From Epithemia pelagica (Eukaryota > Bacillariophyta > Bacillariophyceae > Surirellales > Surirellaceae): a stretch of 64,000 bases of DNA. The position numbers and the translations under genes are program-made. The DNA is taken from contig OX337235.1 of the NCBI GenBank assembly GCA_946965045.2, positions 744,001-808,000 on the forward strand, read 5' to 3'. The notes under the pieces are model-generated. The model worked only from the letters and a program-made list of their open reading frames with translations, searched no databases and was not told the DNA's origin. Positions 31,814-40,745 of this stretch are shown one piece after another. Position 1 is the first letter of the stretch. Every line of letters starts with the position of its first letter.

Positions 31814-33979
31814 TCATGTAGTGTCCAGAAATCGAAACCCTTTCCACGCCAAGTCGTCGTTTAGGCGTGGATTCCCATTCGAGCAGTAGCCGAGTTTGGC
31901 CTTTAGGACCAGTCCATCTACATCAGGTTCCAAGAGCCCGGCCGCAAAGCACTTTAGGATAACAGCTTTCGTCCTTTGCCAAACAGTCCGATTGTTCTTA
32001 AGGCCAAGGACGTCCTTAGCAAGTGGCTTTCTCGGTTTTCCATCGGCTCCTGGTATCTCAAAATCAATCATTGAATTTAGAAATACATCCTTATGGAGGA
32101 CCAATTTGGACGATGGGAGTTTGTTGGTGATGAAGACCGCAATGAAGAACGACCGCAGATGACCTTTATGGACTGGGGCGTCAAGAGGGGTTGATATACG
32201 TGGGACACGGCAACGTCAACAAACACCTCCACAGGTTTGCTGCAGGTCACAAACAGATTCGTGATGAGGATGTAACATAGACTGCTCCAGGGCATAATGG
32301 ACGCAAGTCCCATCATCAAGACAAACCAAACGAAGAACCTGGAGAGCATTTTGCCATTGTCGTTTAGCCAGCTCATCTTGTTGCAGCATTACGGATTCAG
32401 ATGTAGAATCGGGTTGCGCCGTTTCCAGAATAGTATTGTTTGGAGCTTCTTGGGTGGCTGCGTATTTTGGCAGTATGAAAATCCGTGTGAGCAAGGAAAC
32501 AAAGCTGTTGAGGGAAATGACCATACAAAATGACGAAGTTTCCGGCGTTGCTGTCGGTGACCGTCCACACCTCCCAGAGCACTGGAGAAGATCCTCAAGT
32601 GTTGGTGGGAATCCATGGAACAAAACTTTGTCCACCTCATGACAGTCCAGACCGGCGCTTGTTGTGGCAGCAGTAGCGAAATAAGCTGCGGGATCGAAGC
32701 GCAGTTCACGGCCGGAATGTGGACATGTAGCAACTAATGGCTGGCCAGCAAACAGTTCCGTGTTATGGAACTTTTGTTCTCTGTACATGTTTCCATGTAC
32801 AAGAACAATGTCTTTTTGAATCCCAAGTCGGTTCAATTCCATTCGAGCTTCCTGATGAAGATGCATAATGCCTTTGCGAGAGTTTGAATAAACGATAAGT
32901 TTCCGATTTCCGTTCGTCCGGCAGATTGATACAAGGTCAGCTTTGACGCGTCGAAGAGGAGAGTCCTTGAAGGTTATGTCGATAAAGATGTTTCGACGTT
33001 GCACCCCTGAATGCTGGAATGGCCAAAGAAAGTCGCTCTGTGGATTGAAAGATAAGCCTGTTAAAAGTTGTAGGTCATTCACCATGGACAGCGAAGCTGT
33101 GGCAGTCATGAAAAGTAGGGGGATAGGAATGACCGAAACGTTTTGGAGTTTATTGATAAAAGTGGATTGGAGGGCTCCAAACTCCTGCCGGAATTCAATC
33201 CCATGACCAGCGTAAAGATGGCATTCATCAATTGCTACAAGTCGTAAGGCCCCTCTTCGTGCACAGTTGACAAGAGTTTTCTGCCACGAAGGATCGTTTG
33301 CAATCTTCTGGGGAGAAGAAAACAACATCACTCTTGTGTTTGATGATGGGTTTTTTGCAAGGGACTCAAGGGCGTATCGCAATGTGAAGTTTACATTCCG
33401 GGAACGAACCACATCGAGGTTGAAGACGCGTACCCGGGACGAAAGTTCTTGCTTCGAAACAACTTGTAGTAGCTTCTCAGTTTGGTCAGCTGACAAACTG
33501 AGAAGCGGAACGATTGTTAACGTAATGCCCCCACAAAGGAATCCGCATACATCTCGAACCAACGATTTGCCGCCACCCGTTGACCGAACAAGAAGAAGAG
33601 GCCGAAGCGGGGACGATGGAGTGGGTATGGTATGGCGTTGCAGTACTTCAATGCAGGCTTCAAGTTGCCAAGGGCGAGTCGTCTTGCCATGCCAATCGGA
33701 AAATGCCTGGTGGATCGCAGTTTCGAGCCAATGGGAAGCTTCTGTTTGGTCGGTGGAGGTGCGTGGGAGGCTTGCGGATGGTTCGATCGAAAGGAGAGGT
33801 TGAATGAATGGATGAAAAGGATGGTCATCCGCTTCGTTGTTGCGTTGGTTCTTGGAGGTGGTATGCCGATCATGGAGAGACTCGCCGCGGCGGGGTTCGG
33901 AGGCAACCGCTGATCCAGGATGGTCCAGTGGGGTAAGGAAGACGCGTTGGTCATCTTGGGTCGAGTTGGGGACGTTCAT
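31814..33979 (-). CDS. Element B RecQ-like SF2 helicase, two exons
   Basis: Exons are 33979-32227 and 32172-31814; a 54-bp intron (GGAG|GTGTTT donor, CCCCAG acceptor, phase 1) joins them to about 703 residues. An upstream in-frame ATG at 34126 lies in the inverted end and is an alternative start. Helicase motifs are clear: Q-type entry RPWQLEACIEVL, Walker A LLVRSTGGGKSLV, DEAH-type box VAIDECHLYAGHG, motif III LLFMTATAS, motif IV region LIVYSNSRKGIMHL, motif V ATTSAGLDCHEVDKVLFHG, motif VI QCSGRCGRS. A Cys cluster (CLDDGTCVHYALE...CDLQQTC) fits the RecQ zinc-binding region and bridges the intron. RecQ proteins are 3'-5' DNA helicases. Here it probably acts in element excision or replication. 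Confidence 0.8.
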
Positions 33980-34027
33980 GGGTGATGTTATGACACTCTC
34001 AAGATTGGCTCCGTGGTGGATGTGTGG

Positions 34028-34160
34028 TGTGTTTTGGTGGTTTGTGTCAAAGTCGAGAAATCGCCAATTTTGGACCCTCGCGCCGTGGGGGTGAATAAGA
34101 CTATGCACCTCGAATTCACGACACATGTGCGACCCGACTATTCACCCCTACTTGGGGGTA
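34028..34160 (-). repeat. Element B right inverted end
   Basis: Read on the minus strand it starts TACCCCC at 34160, followed by a hairpin, then CACCCCCACGGCGCG and CTCGACTTTGACACAAACC, matching the left end. Confidence 0.8.
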
Positions 34161-34170
34161 TTGAATCTCG
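34161..34170 (+). repeat. Element B target-site duplication, right copy
   Basis: TTGAATCTCG, identical to 26337-26346; only about 95 bp separate it from the ispD ATG. Confidence 0.88.
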
Positions 34171-34265
34171 CATATCGGCTTTTGGCCCTCCTCTTGTGCA
34201 TATCACCGTCGTCCTATACTTCTATTGCGTCGCTTCCGTGAAACCTTACCACGACCATTATCATC

Positions 34266-35228
34266 ATGCTGTCCACAACAACAAGAAGAATAGCATTCTG
34301 GGTACCCATTTTGTCCTGCATGTCATCTTTTGTGGCAACCGCACTGGTGGTACCGAATCCACAACACTCCAGGACAACCGCTGTACAGTATGGCCCGTTC
34401 TGCCATGTCTCGGCACACCCTCCAAAGTTCCAACCCACGACGACAACACGGACACCGACTTGGTTGGCAGCCTCGTCCGACGACGATACCGAGGAGAATG
34501 ACACGTCGTGGCTCAACAATGTTGGCTTTGTCTTATTGGCGGGAGGCAAGGGTTCTCGTATGAAGGCCTCGATTCCCAAACAATTTTTGGAATTGTGTGG
34601 GGCTCCCATTTTGCATCATTCCTTGGATTTGTTCTTGAATCAATTGCCGGCCCCCTTTGTGGCCTTGGTCGTCGATCCTTTGTACCAACCCGATTATCAA
34701 GCCTTGGTGGAACGCTATGAGGGACGTTTGGCCTTGGCCAATCCCGGCGTCGAACGACAAGGATCCGTCGAAAATGGATTGGCGACACTCGTGAAAATGT
34801 CGGACGGTGCCTGTACCTATGCGGCCATTCACGATTCGGCCCGGCCCTTGGTGACCGTGACCGAAATTCAAAATGTCGTGCAAGATGCCAAACAAGTGGG
34901 AGCCGCCGTCTTGGCCGTGCCCTGCAAGGCCACGATTAAAGAAAGTGACGATGGCGGAGAGACTGTCCTTCGAACCGTGCCACGCTCGCGCTTGTTTGAA
35001 GTCCATACACCCCAAGTCATTCGCATTGATACCTTGCAACGAGGCTTTGAACAAGTCGCCCAACAAGATTTGCAAGTCACGGACGATGTGTCCATTGTCG
35101 AGGCCTTGGGAGAACCGGTCAAACTCACCATGGGAGAATATACCAATTTGAAAATTACGACACCCGAAGACCTGAATGTCGCCACGGCCATTTTGCAAGA
35201 ACGCAACCAACCACCGCCCGATATTTAA
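34266..35228 (+). CDS. ispD: 2-C-methyl-D-erythritol 4-phosphate cytidylyltransferase
   Basis: IspD transfers CMP from CTP to methylerythritol phosphate in the plastid MEP route to isoprenoids. The 320-residue product starts at ATG 34266. Residues 1-85 are a presequence: a hydrophobic signal segment (FWVPILSCMSSFVATALVV) and a Ser/Thr/Pro-rich transit part. The enzyme core starts at about 86 with the nucleotide loop VLLAGGKGSRM and PKQFLEL, followed by VERQGSVENGL, IHDSARPLV, EVHTPQVIR, VTDDVSIVE and LKITTPEDL, all standard IspD positions. Length is normal. There are no introns. The only upstream sequence between it and element B is about 95 bp. The stop is TAA. Confidence 0.95.
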   Translation: MLSTTTRRIAFWVPILSCMSSFVATALVVPNPQHSRTTAVQYGPFCHVSAHPPKFQPTTTTRTPTWLAASSDDDTEENDTSWLNNVGFVLLAGGKGSRMKASIPKQFLELCGAPILHHSLDLFLNQLPAPFVALVVDPLYQPDYQALVERYEGRLALANPGVERQGSVENGLATLVKMSDGACTYAAIHDSARPLVTVTEIQNVVQDAKQVGAAVLAVPCKATIKESDDGGETVLRTVPRSRLFEVHTPQVIRIDTLQRGFEQVAQQDLQVTDDVSIVEALGEPVKLTMGEYTNLKITTPEDLNVATAILQERNQPPPDI

Positions 35229-35497
35229 CACACCCTCGCACACACACATGGTTCTGCAAGGAAAACTCTCGGATCACCCTCATCCTGCACGCACCACAAG
35301 GTGTGAATGGCCCACCTGTTGAATTTGAACCCACTGAAACGAACTTGTGGGAATTCACTACCTAGGTAGATTGTATGAACCTTGTTGGTCCATGTACAAT
35401 AGAACAACACCGATTAGGATTGCTCTATTAGGATTTCGATGCGAGACGAATTTCTCGCGGATCGAGTTCTGCGCAGTGACTCTCAACTATACTACTA
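35229..35497. other. Intergenic region between convergent ispD and WD40 genes
   Basis: The stops of ispD and the WD40 gene face each other 270 bp apart. No separate feature seen; it should hold both polyadenylation regions. Confidence 0.5.
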
Positions 35498-37180
35498 TTA
35501 TGATAAGGATGGTACTCCTATAGCCGCATTGTTTGTGGTTGTCTTGTTCCACAGTGCCGTGACATTGAGACCAAAGACTCGTACCATGTGATCGTCTCCT
35601 CCCGTCACAATCATGGCGTACTGCTCGTCTGTCGTAGAAGTATAAAAGTGTACCGCACAATCGTTCAAGACGGTATTGGAATCATCCCCACGACGCGGCG
35701 GCGACGACGACGATTGGATCCGTTGCAGCAATTGACCATTGCGGGCATCCCAAACCTGAACGGTTCCCGCCGTGGTACTGGTAAAACACAAGGGATAGAC
35801 GGGATGCCATTGCAACCGGGTAATGCCGGCATCGTCGTCATCATTGTCATCGTCATTGGAACGAGTGTTACGACAGACTTGTCGACACGTGGCTCCACCA
35901 GAGGACGACAAGTCCCAAATTTTTAACACACGATCGACGCCTCCCGTGGCACACCAGTGGGGATGAGAAGGTGAAAATCCGACGGCTTCGACACTGGTCG
36001 ATGGGACTTCTTCTTGTTCGTCATCATCACCTTCCTCTGCTCTGCTACCACTTGCCATACCGGATTGTTCCTCGGCATGATGCAAGGTGGCGACAATTTT
36101 TTGCGTCGCCACATGACACAAGTGGGCTCGTCCATCTTCGGCCCCCACCACAAGCAATTGTCCATCCTTGCCGCCCCCGACGGCCATGCACGTCAAGCCA
36201 GCGGCGGCGGGTGCATTGGAATTGGCAGTATTGGTGGTATCAAACACGTGTTTGCACTGTCCCGTACGGGGGGCCCACACCCGGACGGTTCCATCGCTAC
36301 TGGCACTGACGGCCCATTTGCCATCGGCCGTAAATTGACAGGCCGTGACGGCCGATTCATGACCGACAAAGACTTGAAGACATTGTTGGAGGGGAATATG
36401 GTACATCCACAGGGTTCCATCGGCCGACGATCCCGCCAACAAGACGGTTCCACCCTTGGGATGAAAGGCCACACATTCGACATCGGTCGGACCTTCCAAG
36501 GTTTGCAATTGATGACCGGTATCGGCGTCGTACAAGACAACGGCACCATCGTATCCACCCACGGCGACCAAGCGAGGATTCTTTTTGGAATTCGCCGCAG
36601 TCGCATCCCGAACGGACAAATTCAAGGCTACGGCCGACACACTGTCCGTATGGGCAAAGTCCAATGCATGAGACGACGACGACTCGACGACGACCGCCGT
36701 CGTTGTGGTGGTGGTGGTTGCGACCGTCTCCGTAGTAGTCTCACCAACAGAGAGTTGATGCAAAAAGGCCTTGTCATCTCCTCCTCCCGTCACGATCGAA
36801 ATTTTCCGAGTCCTTGTTGTCGATTCGTCGTTGGGATGCACAAAGGCACTGACGGCATAGACGGGTCCACCGTGCGACGCAAAACTGGCCCACAAGTGTG
36901 GATCATCCTCTGCTTGTTCTTGTTGCTGTGGAGGATTGTCGTCGTCTTGCTTCATTTCGTCTCGAGTGTCATCCTTGGTGGTTGCAACTTCGTCATCATC
37001 ATCGTCGTCGTCTTCCATGGGAACGGCGTCGTCGTCAACTGCGACTTCGACGGCGTCTTCGGCCGAGACAAATTCTGGATCCTCCATGAGGATCGTCCCA
37101 TCATTGTTGTCGTCGGGCGATGAATCTTGCATCGTTTCGTCCGGAGTATTATTCGTGTCTTGTTGCATGGTCGAATCCAT
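35498..37180 (-). CDS. AAMP/Sqt1-like WD40 protein
   Basis: The 560-residue product starts at ATG 37180. Residues 1-95 are very acidic (runs of Asp/Glu with a Gln-rich end). From HLWASFASHGGPVYAV onward there are about seven or eight WD40 repeats, recognisable by ends such as LVAVGGYDGAVVLYD, LLAGSSADGTLWMYH, AVSASSDGTVRVWA, CATGGVDRVLKIWD, TSTTAGTVQVWD and VTGGDDHMVRVFG. The acidic leader followed by a single beta-propeller and the repeat order fit AAMP/Sqt1, which in yeast escorts ribosomal protein uL16 (Rpl10). The orthology is inferred. The stop is TAA. A 76-bp copy of its start region lies at 39240-39315. Confidence 0.8.
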   Translation of the reverse strand: MDSTMQQDTNNTPDETMQDSSPDDNNDGTILMEDPEFVSAEDAVEVAVDDDAVPMEDDDDDDDEVATTKDDTRDEMKQDDDNPPQQQEQAEDDPHLWASFASHGGPVYAVSAFVHPNDESTTRTRKISIVTGGGDDKAFLHQLSVGETTTETVATTTTTTTAVVVESSSSHALDFAHTDSVSAVALNLSVRDATAANSKKNPRLVAVGGYDGAVVLYDADTGHQLQTLEGPTDVECVAFHPKGGTVLLAGSSADGTLWMYHIPLQQCLQVFVGHESAVTACQFTADGKWAVSASSDGTVRVWAPRTGQCKHVFDTTNTANSNAPAAAGLTCMAVGGGKDGQLLVVGAEDGRAHLCHVATQKIVATLHHAEEQSGMASGSRAEEGDDDEQEEVPSTSVEAVGFSPSHPHWCATGGVDRVLKIWDLSSSGGATCRQVCRNTRSNDDDNDDDDAGITRLQWHPVYPLCFTSTTAGTVQVWDARNGQLLQRIQSSSSPPRRGDDSNTVLNDCAVHFYTSTTDEQYAMIVTGGDDHMVRVFGLNVTALWNKTTTNNAAIGVPSLS

Positions 37181-37804
37181 ACTGAGAGTGGCTGGTTGCT
37201 TAGCGTGTTGTTATTGTCTGGTTGCAGTGTCGGCGGCAATCACAGAGCAGCGATTTGTGAGATCACATTGTCGTCGTCGTCTGGACAACCAAGAAATCCC
37301 CAAGAGAGTTTCCAGGTCCCATCCGTCTGTCACTGGCCCGTCTGGACGCGTGGTGGGATGGATGCACGGACCGGCCAAAGCCAAACTACCTAGAGGTAGA
37401 GGTACCTCTATCCTCTATGGACAGAGGGAGAGAGAAGTCTACGAGTACCACATAATAGTTGCTCCAGTCAATGGACATATCGAGATCCATTGGAACAGGA
37501 AAGGGCATGGGTACATATAATATACTCGTATAGTCAAAACTCTCTCGCTGGATGATACCTTCTATTTTTAGGAGCCAGATCTGTCGACTTTTCGTCTGCT
37601 GTTTTTGACGTTGACACAAACTATTCCTGTGTGTGTATATTCCGAACCATTGCCTCTCTCTCTCTCGAATAGCTACCTCTAGCTCTAGACTAGTAGCAAG
37701 CCAGACAAAGAAGACCATGGCCTGCAACACATCCGAGATCCGAGTCGAACGTACCGCATTCTCTTTGCTTGTGTAAGGAATAAAGAGCCACAAATAGCCT
37801 GTTG

Positions 37805-37905
37805 GATCTCGCATTCGGAAGTACGAGATCGGTCGTGTCAAATCGTACCAATCGCTTCATTCCATGAAAACGCGTCAAATGAACTACGGAGCGAAAACAT
37901 TTTTC
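37805..37905 (+). promoter_or_regulatory. Conserved upstream module of the membrane-protein genes (copy 1)
   Basis: A block containing CGGAAGTACGAGATCGG and TCGTGTCAAATCGT lies about 175 bp before ATG 37989. The same block is found about 180 bp before the paralogue at 50832 (50621-50680), and a third, more diverged copy is at 44951-45010. Conservation of non-coding sequence between duplicates suggests promoter function or simply recent duplication. Confidence 0.5.
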
Positions 37906-37988
37906 AAAGGTACATATATGATATATACTAAAATATGATACGACGCTGAATAGTTGTATTTCAACGCACTACCGAGAGCTCTTCACCC

Positions 37989-39176
37989 ATGCACACCAAG
38001 GCGACCATGGGTGATACTGAACCAGACACCACAACAAACCACAAAAACCGAGTGGTGCAGGGTGCAGCACAAAAGATGCGTCTCGTCCCGAAACAATCTG
38101 GTCGTCCGAATCGAATGGATACCCAGATGAACGACGACGACGACGGAAACGCCCAAAGGACGACAGAGAGCACACCATCCACCAATGTTGTGGCAGAGTG
38201 TCTGCGTCCCATGCTCGATTTCTTGGTGTTTTCGTGCCTCTTGGTGTTCCCCTTCTTGGCGCTTCTCTTGATGATCTTTCCCTGCGGAAGACACAAGGAA
38301 CACAACGACAACCAACAACAAGAACAACAAAATGATAATGATGAGGACGAAGCGGATGAGTGTACCGATCGTCTCCAAGCTCAACTGATTGGCTTGTTGT
38401 TTCTCACCTTGTTTGGGGCCCTGTTTTGGTTCCGATCCTATCAAAAATTGTCCAAACGAATCATCACTACTACTAGCCCAACAACAACAACAACAACAAC
38501 AACAAGTGACACTACAGTGGCACTCACCACCACCACCCAAGACAAGGACAACGAAACAGGAGCAACAACAACCTCCGTAGTTCCGTCCTTTCGCCATTGT
38601 CTGCTCCATACGGCTGCGGAACTTGGCATTTACCTTCCGGGCATGTGTGCCATGGTGTTTTTGGGCTTTTCGCTCCAGGACAAGCTCCATTCCGATTATG
38701 TCCCATCCATGCCTCAAGATTTTATGCTTGTGCTACCACAAGTGTGGATTGCTGGGGCTGTCCTGTTTCGGCTGTCGTCACAGGTTCCCGCGATTCAGGA
38801 ACGGTTCAAAACCAACCTGATTCTGTTGCCCATGCCGGACCTGATGTTGGTCACGGTACACACGACGGCGCTCATGGTGTTTCTGGAGGGCATGGTGCGA
38901 CTTTGGCACCATGCCTGGAACTCCCATCCCTGGACCGTTCTGTTGTGGATCCCCGTGGGTATGGGAGGCGCGGCGGTGGGGAGTCGTGAATGCAGTATTT
39001 GTGGGAGTGCATGTTGTGGCACCCGGTGGTGGTATGCCAGTGCTCCGGCGCAAGAAGAAGAAGAAGAAGAAGAAGATGCGGATGCCACAACCGGGACGAC
39101 GATCCAAACCACCACACCCACTACTACGGCGGCGTATGCTCCTCCGGTCACAGCTGCTCCAACTACGGCGGTGTAA
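37989..39176 (+). CDS. Polytopic membrane protein of unknown function, copy 1
   Basis: The ATG at 37989 gives 395 residues; a second in-frame ATG at 38007 (GACCATGG) has the better context. Six likely membrane helices are visible: FLVFSCLLVFPFLALLLMIF, LIGLLFLTLFGALFWF, LGIYLPGMCAMVFLGFSL, MLVLPQVWIAGAVLF, MLVTVHTTALMVFLEGM and WTVLLWIPVGMGGAAVG. Hydrophilic Thr/Asp/Gln-rich loops separate helices 1-2 and 2-3. A Cys-rich turn (CSICGSACCG) precedes an acidic then Thr/Pro-rich tail. I do not recognise the family. An intact paralogue is at 50832-51971 and a broken one at 46542-47452. Each copy lies near an SDR gene. The stop is TAA. Confidence 0.75.
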   Translation: MHTKATMGDTEPDTTTNHKNRVVQGAAQKMRLVPKQSGRPNRMDTQMNDDDDGNAQRTTESTPSTNVVAECLRPMLDFLVFSCLLVFPFLALLLMIFPCGRHKEHNDNQQQEQQNDNDEDEADECTDRLQAQLIGLLFLTLFGALFWFRSYQKLSKRIITTTSPTTTTTTTTSDTTVALTTTTQDKDNETGATTTSVVPSFRHCLLHTAAELGIYLPGMCAMVFLGFSLQDKLHSDYVPSMPQDFMLVLPQVWIAGAVLFRLSSQVPAIQERFKTNLILLPMPDLMLVTVHTTALMVFLEGMVRLWHHAWNSHPWTVLLWIPVGMGGAAVGSRECSICGSACCGTRWWYASAPAQEEEEEEEDADATTGTTIQTTTPTTTAAYAPPVTAAPTTAV

Positions 39177-39239
39177 AGAGTTGTATCAGTGGCATATCTC
39201 GTTGTTTATAGACAAACCCAGCATTCCAGGCAGATGTTT

Positions 39240-39315
39240 TCGTCGGGCGATGAATCTTGCATCGTTTCGTCTGGGGTATTATTCGTGTCGTGTTGCATGG
39301 TCGAATCCATACTGA
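39240..39315 (-). repeat. Partial duplicate of the WD40 gene 5' end
   Basis: This 76-bp stretch matches 37110-37185 with three mismatches. It comprises five bases of 5' flank, the ATG and about 23 codons of the acidic leader of the WD40 gene, in the same orientation. The frame does not continue into anything recognisable. Confidence 0.85.
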
Positions 39316-39514
39316 TTGTCTGCTCGTGACACTTGCACCGACCTGCAAAACTACCAGTACCCTAGGAATTAGAAGTATTAGCTTGTATATTGCGTACCTT
39401 CCCTCTATTCTCTAGGTAGTTCTCCTCTGTTACTGCCAAATGTACGTATTCATATGATGGCTAAGAGCACCAGTAAAGCTCACATTCAATAAGATTTACT
39501 ACTGGGCTATACCT

Positions 39515-40264
39515 CTACTGTGACTTTGCCATTTCCTGTTCCACCATCTTGGCATCGGCCTTCCAATTGGTGAAAAGCTGGTTGGCCATTTCATCGGGAA
39601 AGACATCTTCCTCACCCTTTTTCAAGGCAGTCATCACAGTGTCGGCCACAGAGCTGGGTGGCGTCTTGTCAAAGGGGAGTCCTTCCGTCATGGCGGTATC
39701 AATGGCGCCCGAATACACTCCCACCACCAAACTCTTGGGCAAGTCGCGACGCTGGGCCTGCGTCAAGGAATGAGCCGCCGCCTTGGACGCCGAATACGTG
39801 CCGCCAATGGGAAAATTGACTAGCGAGGCAATCGAATTGAGGTTCACCACGGCACTTTCCTTTGAGTTTTGGAGAAGCGGGGCAAAGCTACGCACAATGG
39901 CAAACGGAGCGAGGTAGTTGACCTGAATCTCCTGCTCGACAATCGAAATCTCGTTCTCCAAGGAACTTCCAGCTCCAGAAGAAAAGTAACCCGCATAGTT
40001 GACGACCAAGGTAACATCCGGATATTGCTCAGGAAGCTGCTTGATCGAGTCGAGATCCGTGACATCCAAAGTCACGGCGAAAACCTTGCCACTGTTCTCG
40101 GTCACAAGATCTTCAAGATCTTTGGTGTCTCTTGCTGTCGCATAAACGTTTTGGACACCTTGATCCAGGAGTGCATGAACGATAGCTCGGCCAATGCCAT
40201 TTTTCTTGTTGGTGCCTGTCACAAAGGCCACTTGAGTTTCCAAGTTGATCATTGTTGGAGACAT
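39515..40264 (-). CDS. Short-chain dehydrogenase/reductase, copy 1
   Basis: The ATG at 40264 (MSPTMINLETQVAFVTG) gives 249 residues; the frame is open further upstream but without a better ATG. Classical SDR features are present: cofactor loop VTGTNKKNGIGRAI (an insert within TGxxxGxG), DVTD, the catalytic Ser region NLNSIASLV, and YSASKAA with the catalytic Tyr/Lys. The NNAG structural motif reads NYAG here, unlike the two paralogues. The product probably reduces or oxidises a small molecule with NAD(P). The substrate cannot be told. It is convergent with membrane-protein copy 1. The stop is TAG. Confidence 0.85.
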   Translation of the reverse strand: MSPTMINLETQVAFVTGTNKKNGIGRAIVHALLDQGVQNVYATARDTKDLEDLVTENSGKVFAVTLDVTDLDSIKQLPEQYPDVTLVVNYAGYFSSGAGSSLENEISIVEQEIQVNYLAPFAIVRSFAPLLQNSKESAVVNLNSIASLVNFPIGGTYSASKAAAHSLTQAQRRDLPKSLVVGVYSGAIDTAMTEGLPFDKTPPSSVADTVMTALKKGEEDVFPDEMANQLFTNWKADAKMVEQEMAKSQ

Positions 40265-40340
40265 GGTTCTCGTTCGTCTGATTTGTGTTTTGTTGTTGTT
40301 GCTTTGCAATGCTTGGTTTATTATGACCGAGTAGAAAGGG

Positions 40341-40745
40341 AGCACCAATGGCTTGAAAGCTCATTCTCACAGGTGATTAAACACTTTAACCGTAGTAGGA
40401 TCATCTTCGAACCTCAATGAAGTGACCTCAAAACGAGTTTTACTCTCCATGCATTCATCCTCCTCCGACAAGCCCCAATAAAGAAGGATGCTGTACTCTG
40501 TGAGCATTCCGAGGCGCCATTCTATCGACGCGTCCAAGCACCATTTGGATTTTGGATAGAGCACCCATGGCTTGAAAGCTCATTCTCACAGGTGATTACA
40601 GACTTTAACCGTTTGATCATCGTTGACCATCCATGAAGCGACATCAACACGAGTCTTACTCTCAATGTATTCCTCTGACAAACCCCAATAAAGAAGGATG
40701 CTGTACTCTGTGAGTATGCCAAGGCGCCATTCCATTTGGATACTC
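40341..40745. repeat. Direct tandem duplication, about 219-bp unit
   Basis: Two adjacent copies start at 40341 and 40560, each beginning AGCACCMATGGCTTGAAAGC and sharing CTCATTCTCACAGGTGATTA and CCCCAATAAAGAAGGATGCTG. The copies have diverged by substitutions and short indels. They lie just upstream of SDR copy 1. No coding function is evident. Confidence 0.8.

Larger units (their letters stand above)
26347..34160. mobile_element. Element B: 7.8-kb DNA element with 10-bp target duplication, transposase-like gene and RecQ-like helicase
   Basis: The direct repeat TTGAATCTCG occurs exactly at 26337-26346 and 34161-34170, flanking inverted ends that start TACCCCC. Each end carries a short hairpin (left ACCCCCCAGCGGGGGT; right ACCCCCAAGTAGGGGT in inverted sense). 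The inverted similarity continues inward in blocks, CACCCCCACGGCGCG and CTCGACTTTGACACAAACC, up to the starts of the two genes. Those genes run towards each other and almost meet at 31790/31814. The 10-bp perfect duplication and matching ends give a precise insertion boundary. I know of no established superfamily with this exact set of traits, but that could not be searched. Confidence 0.85.
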
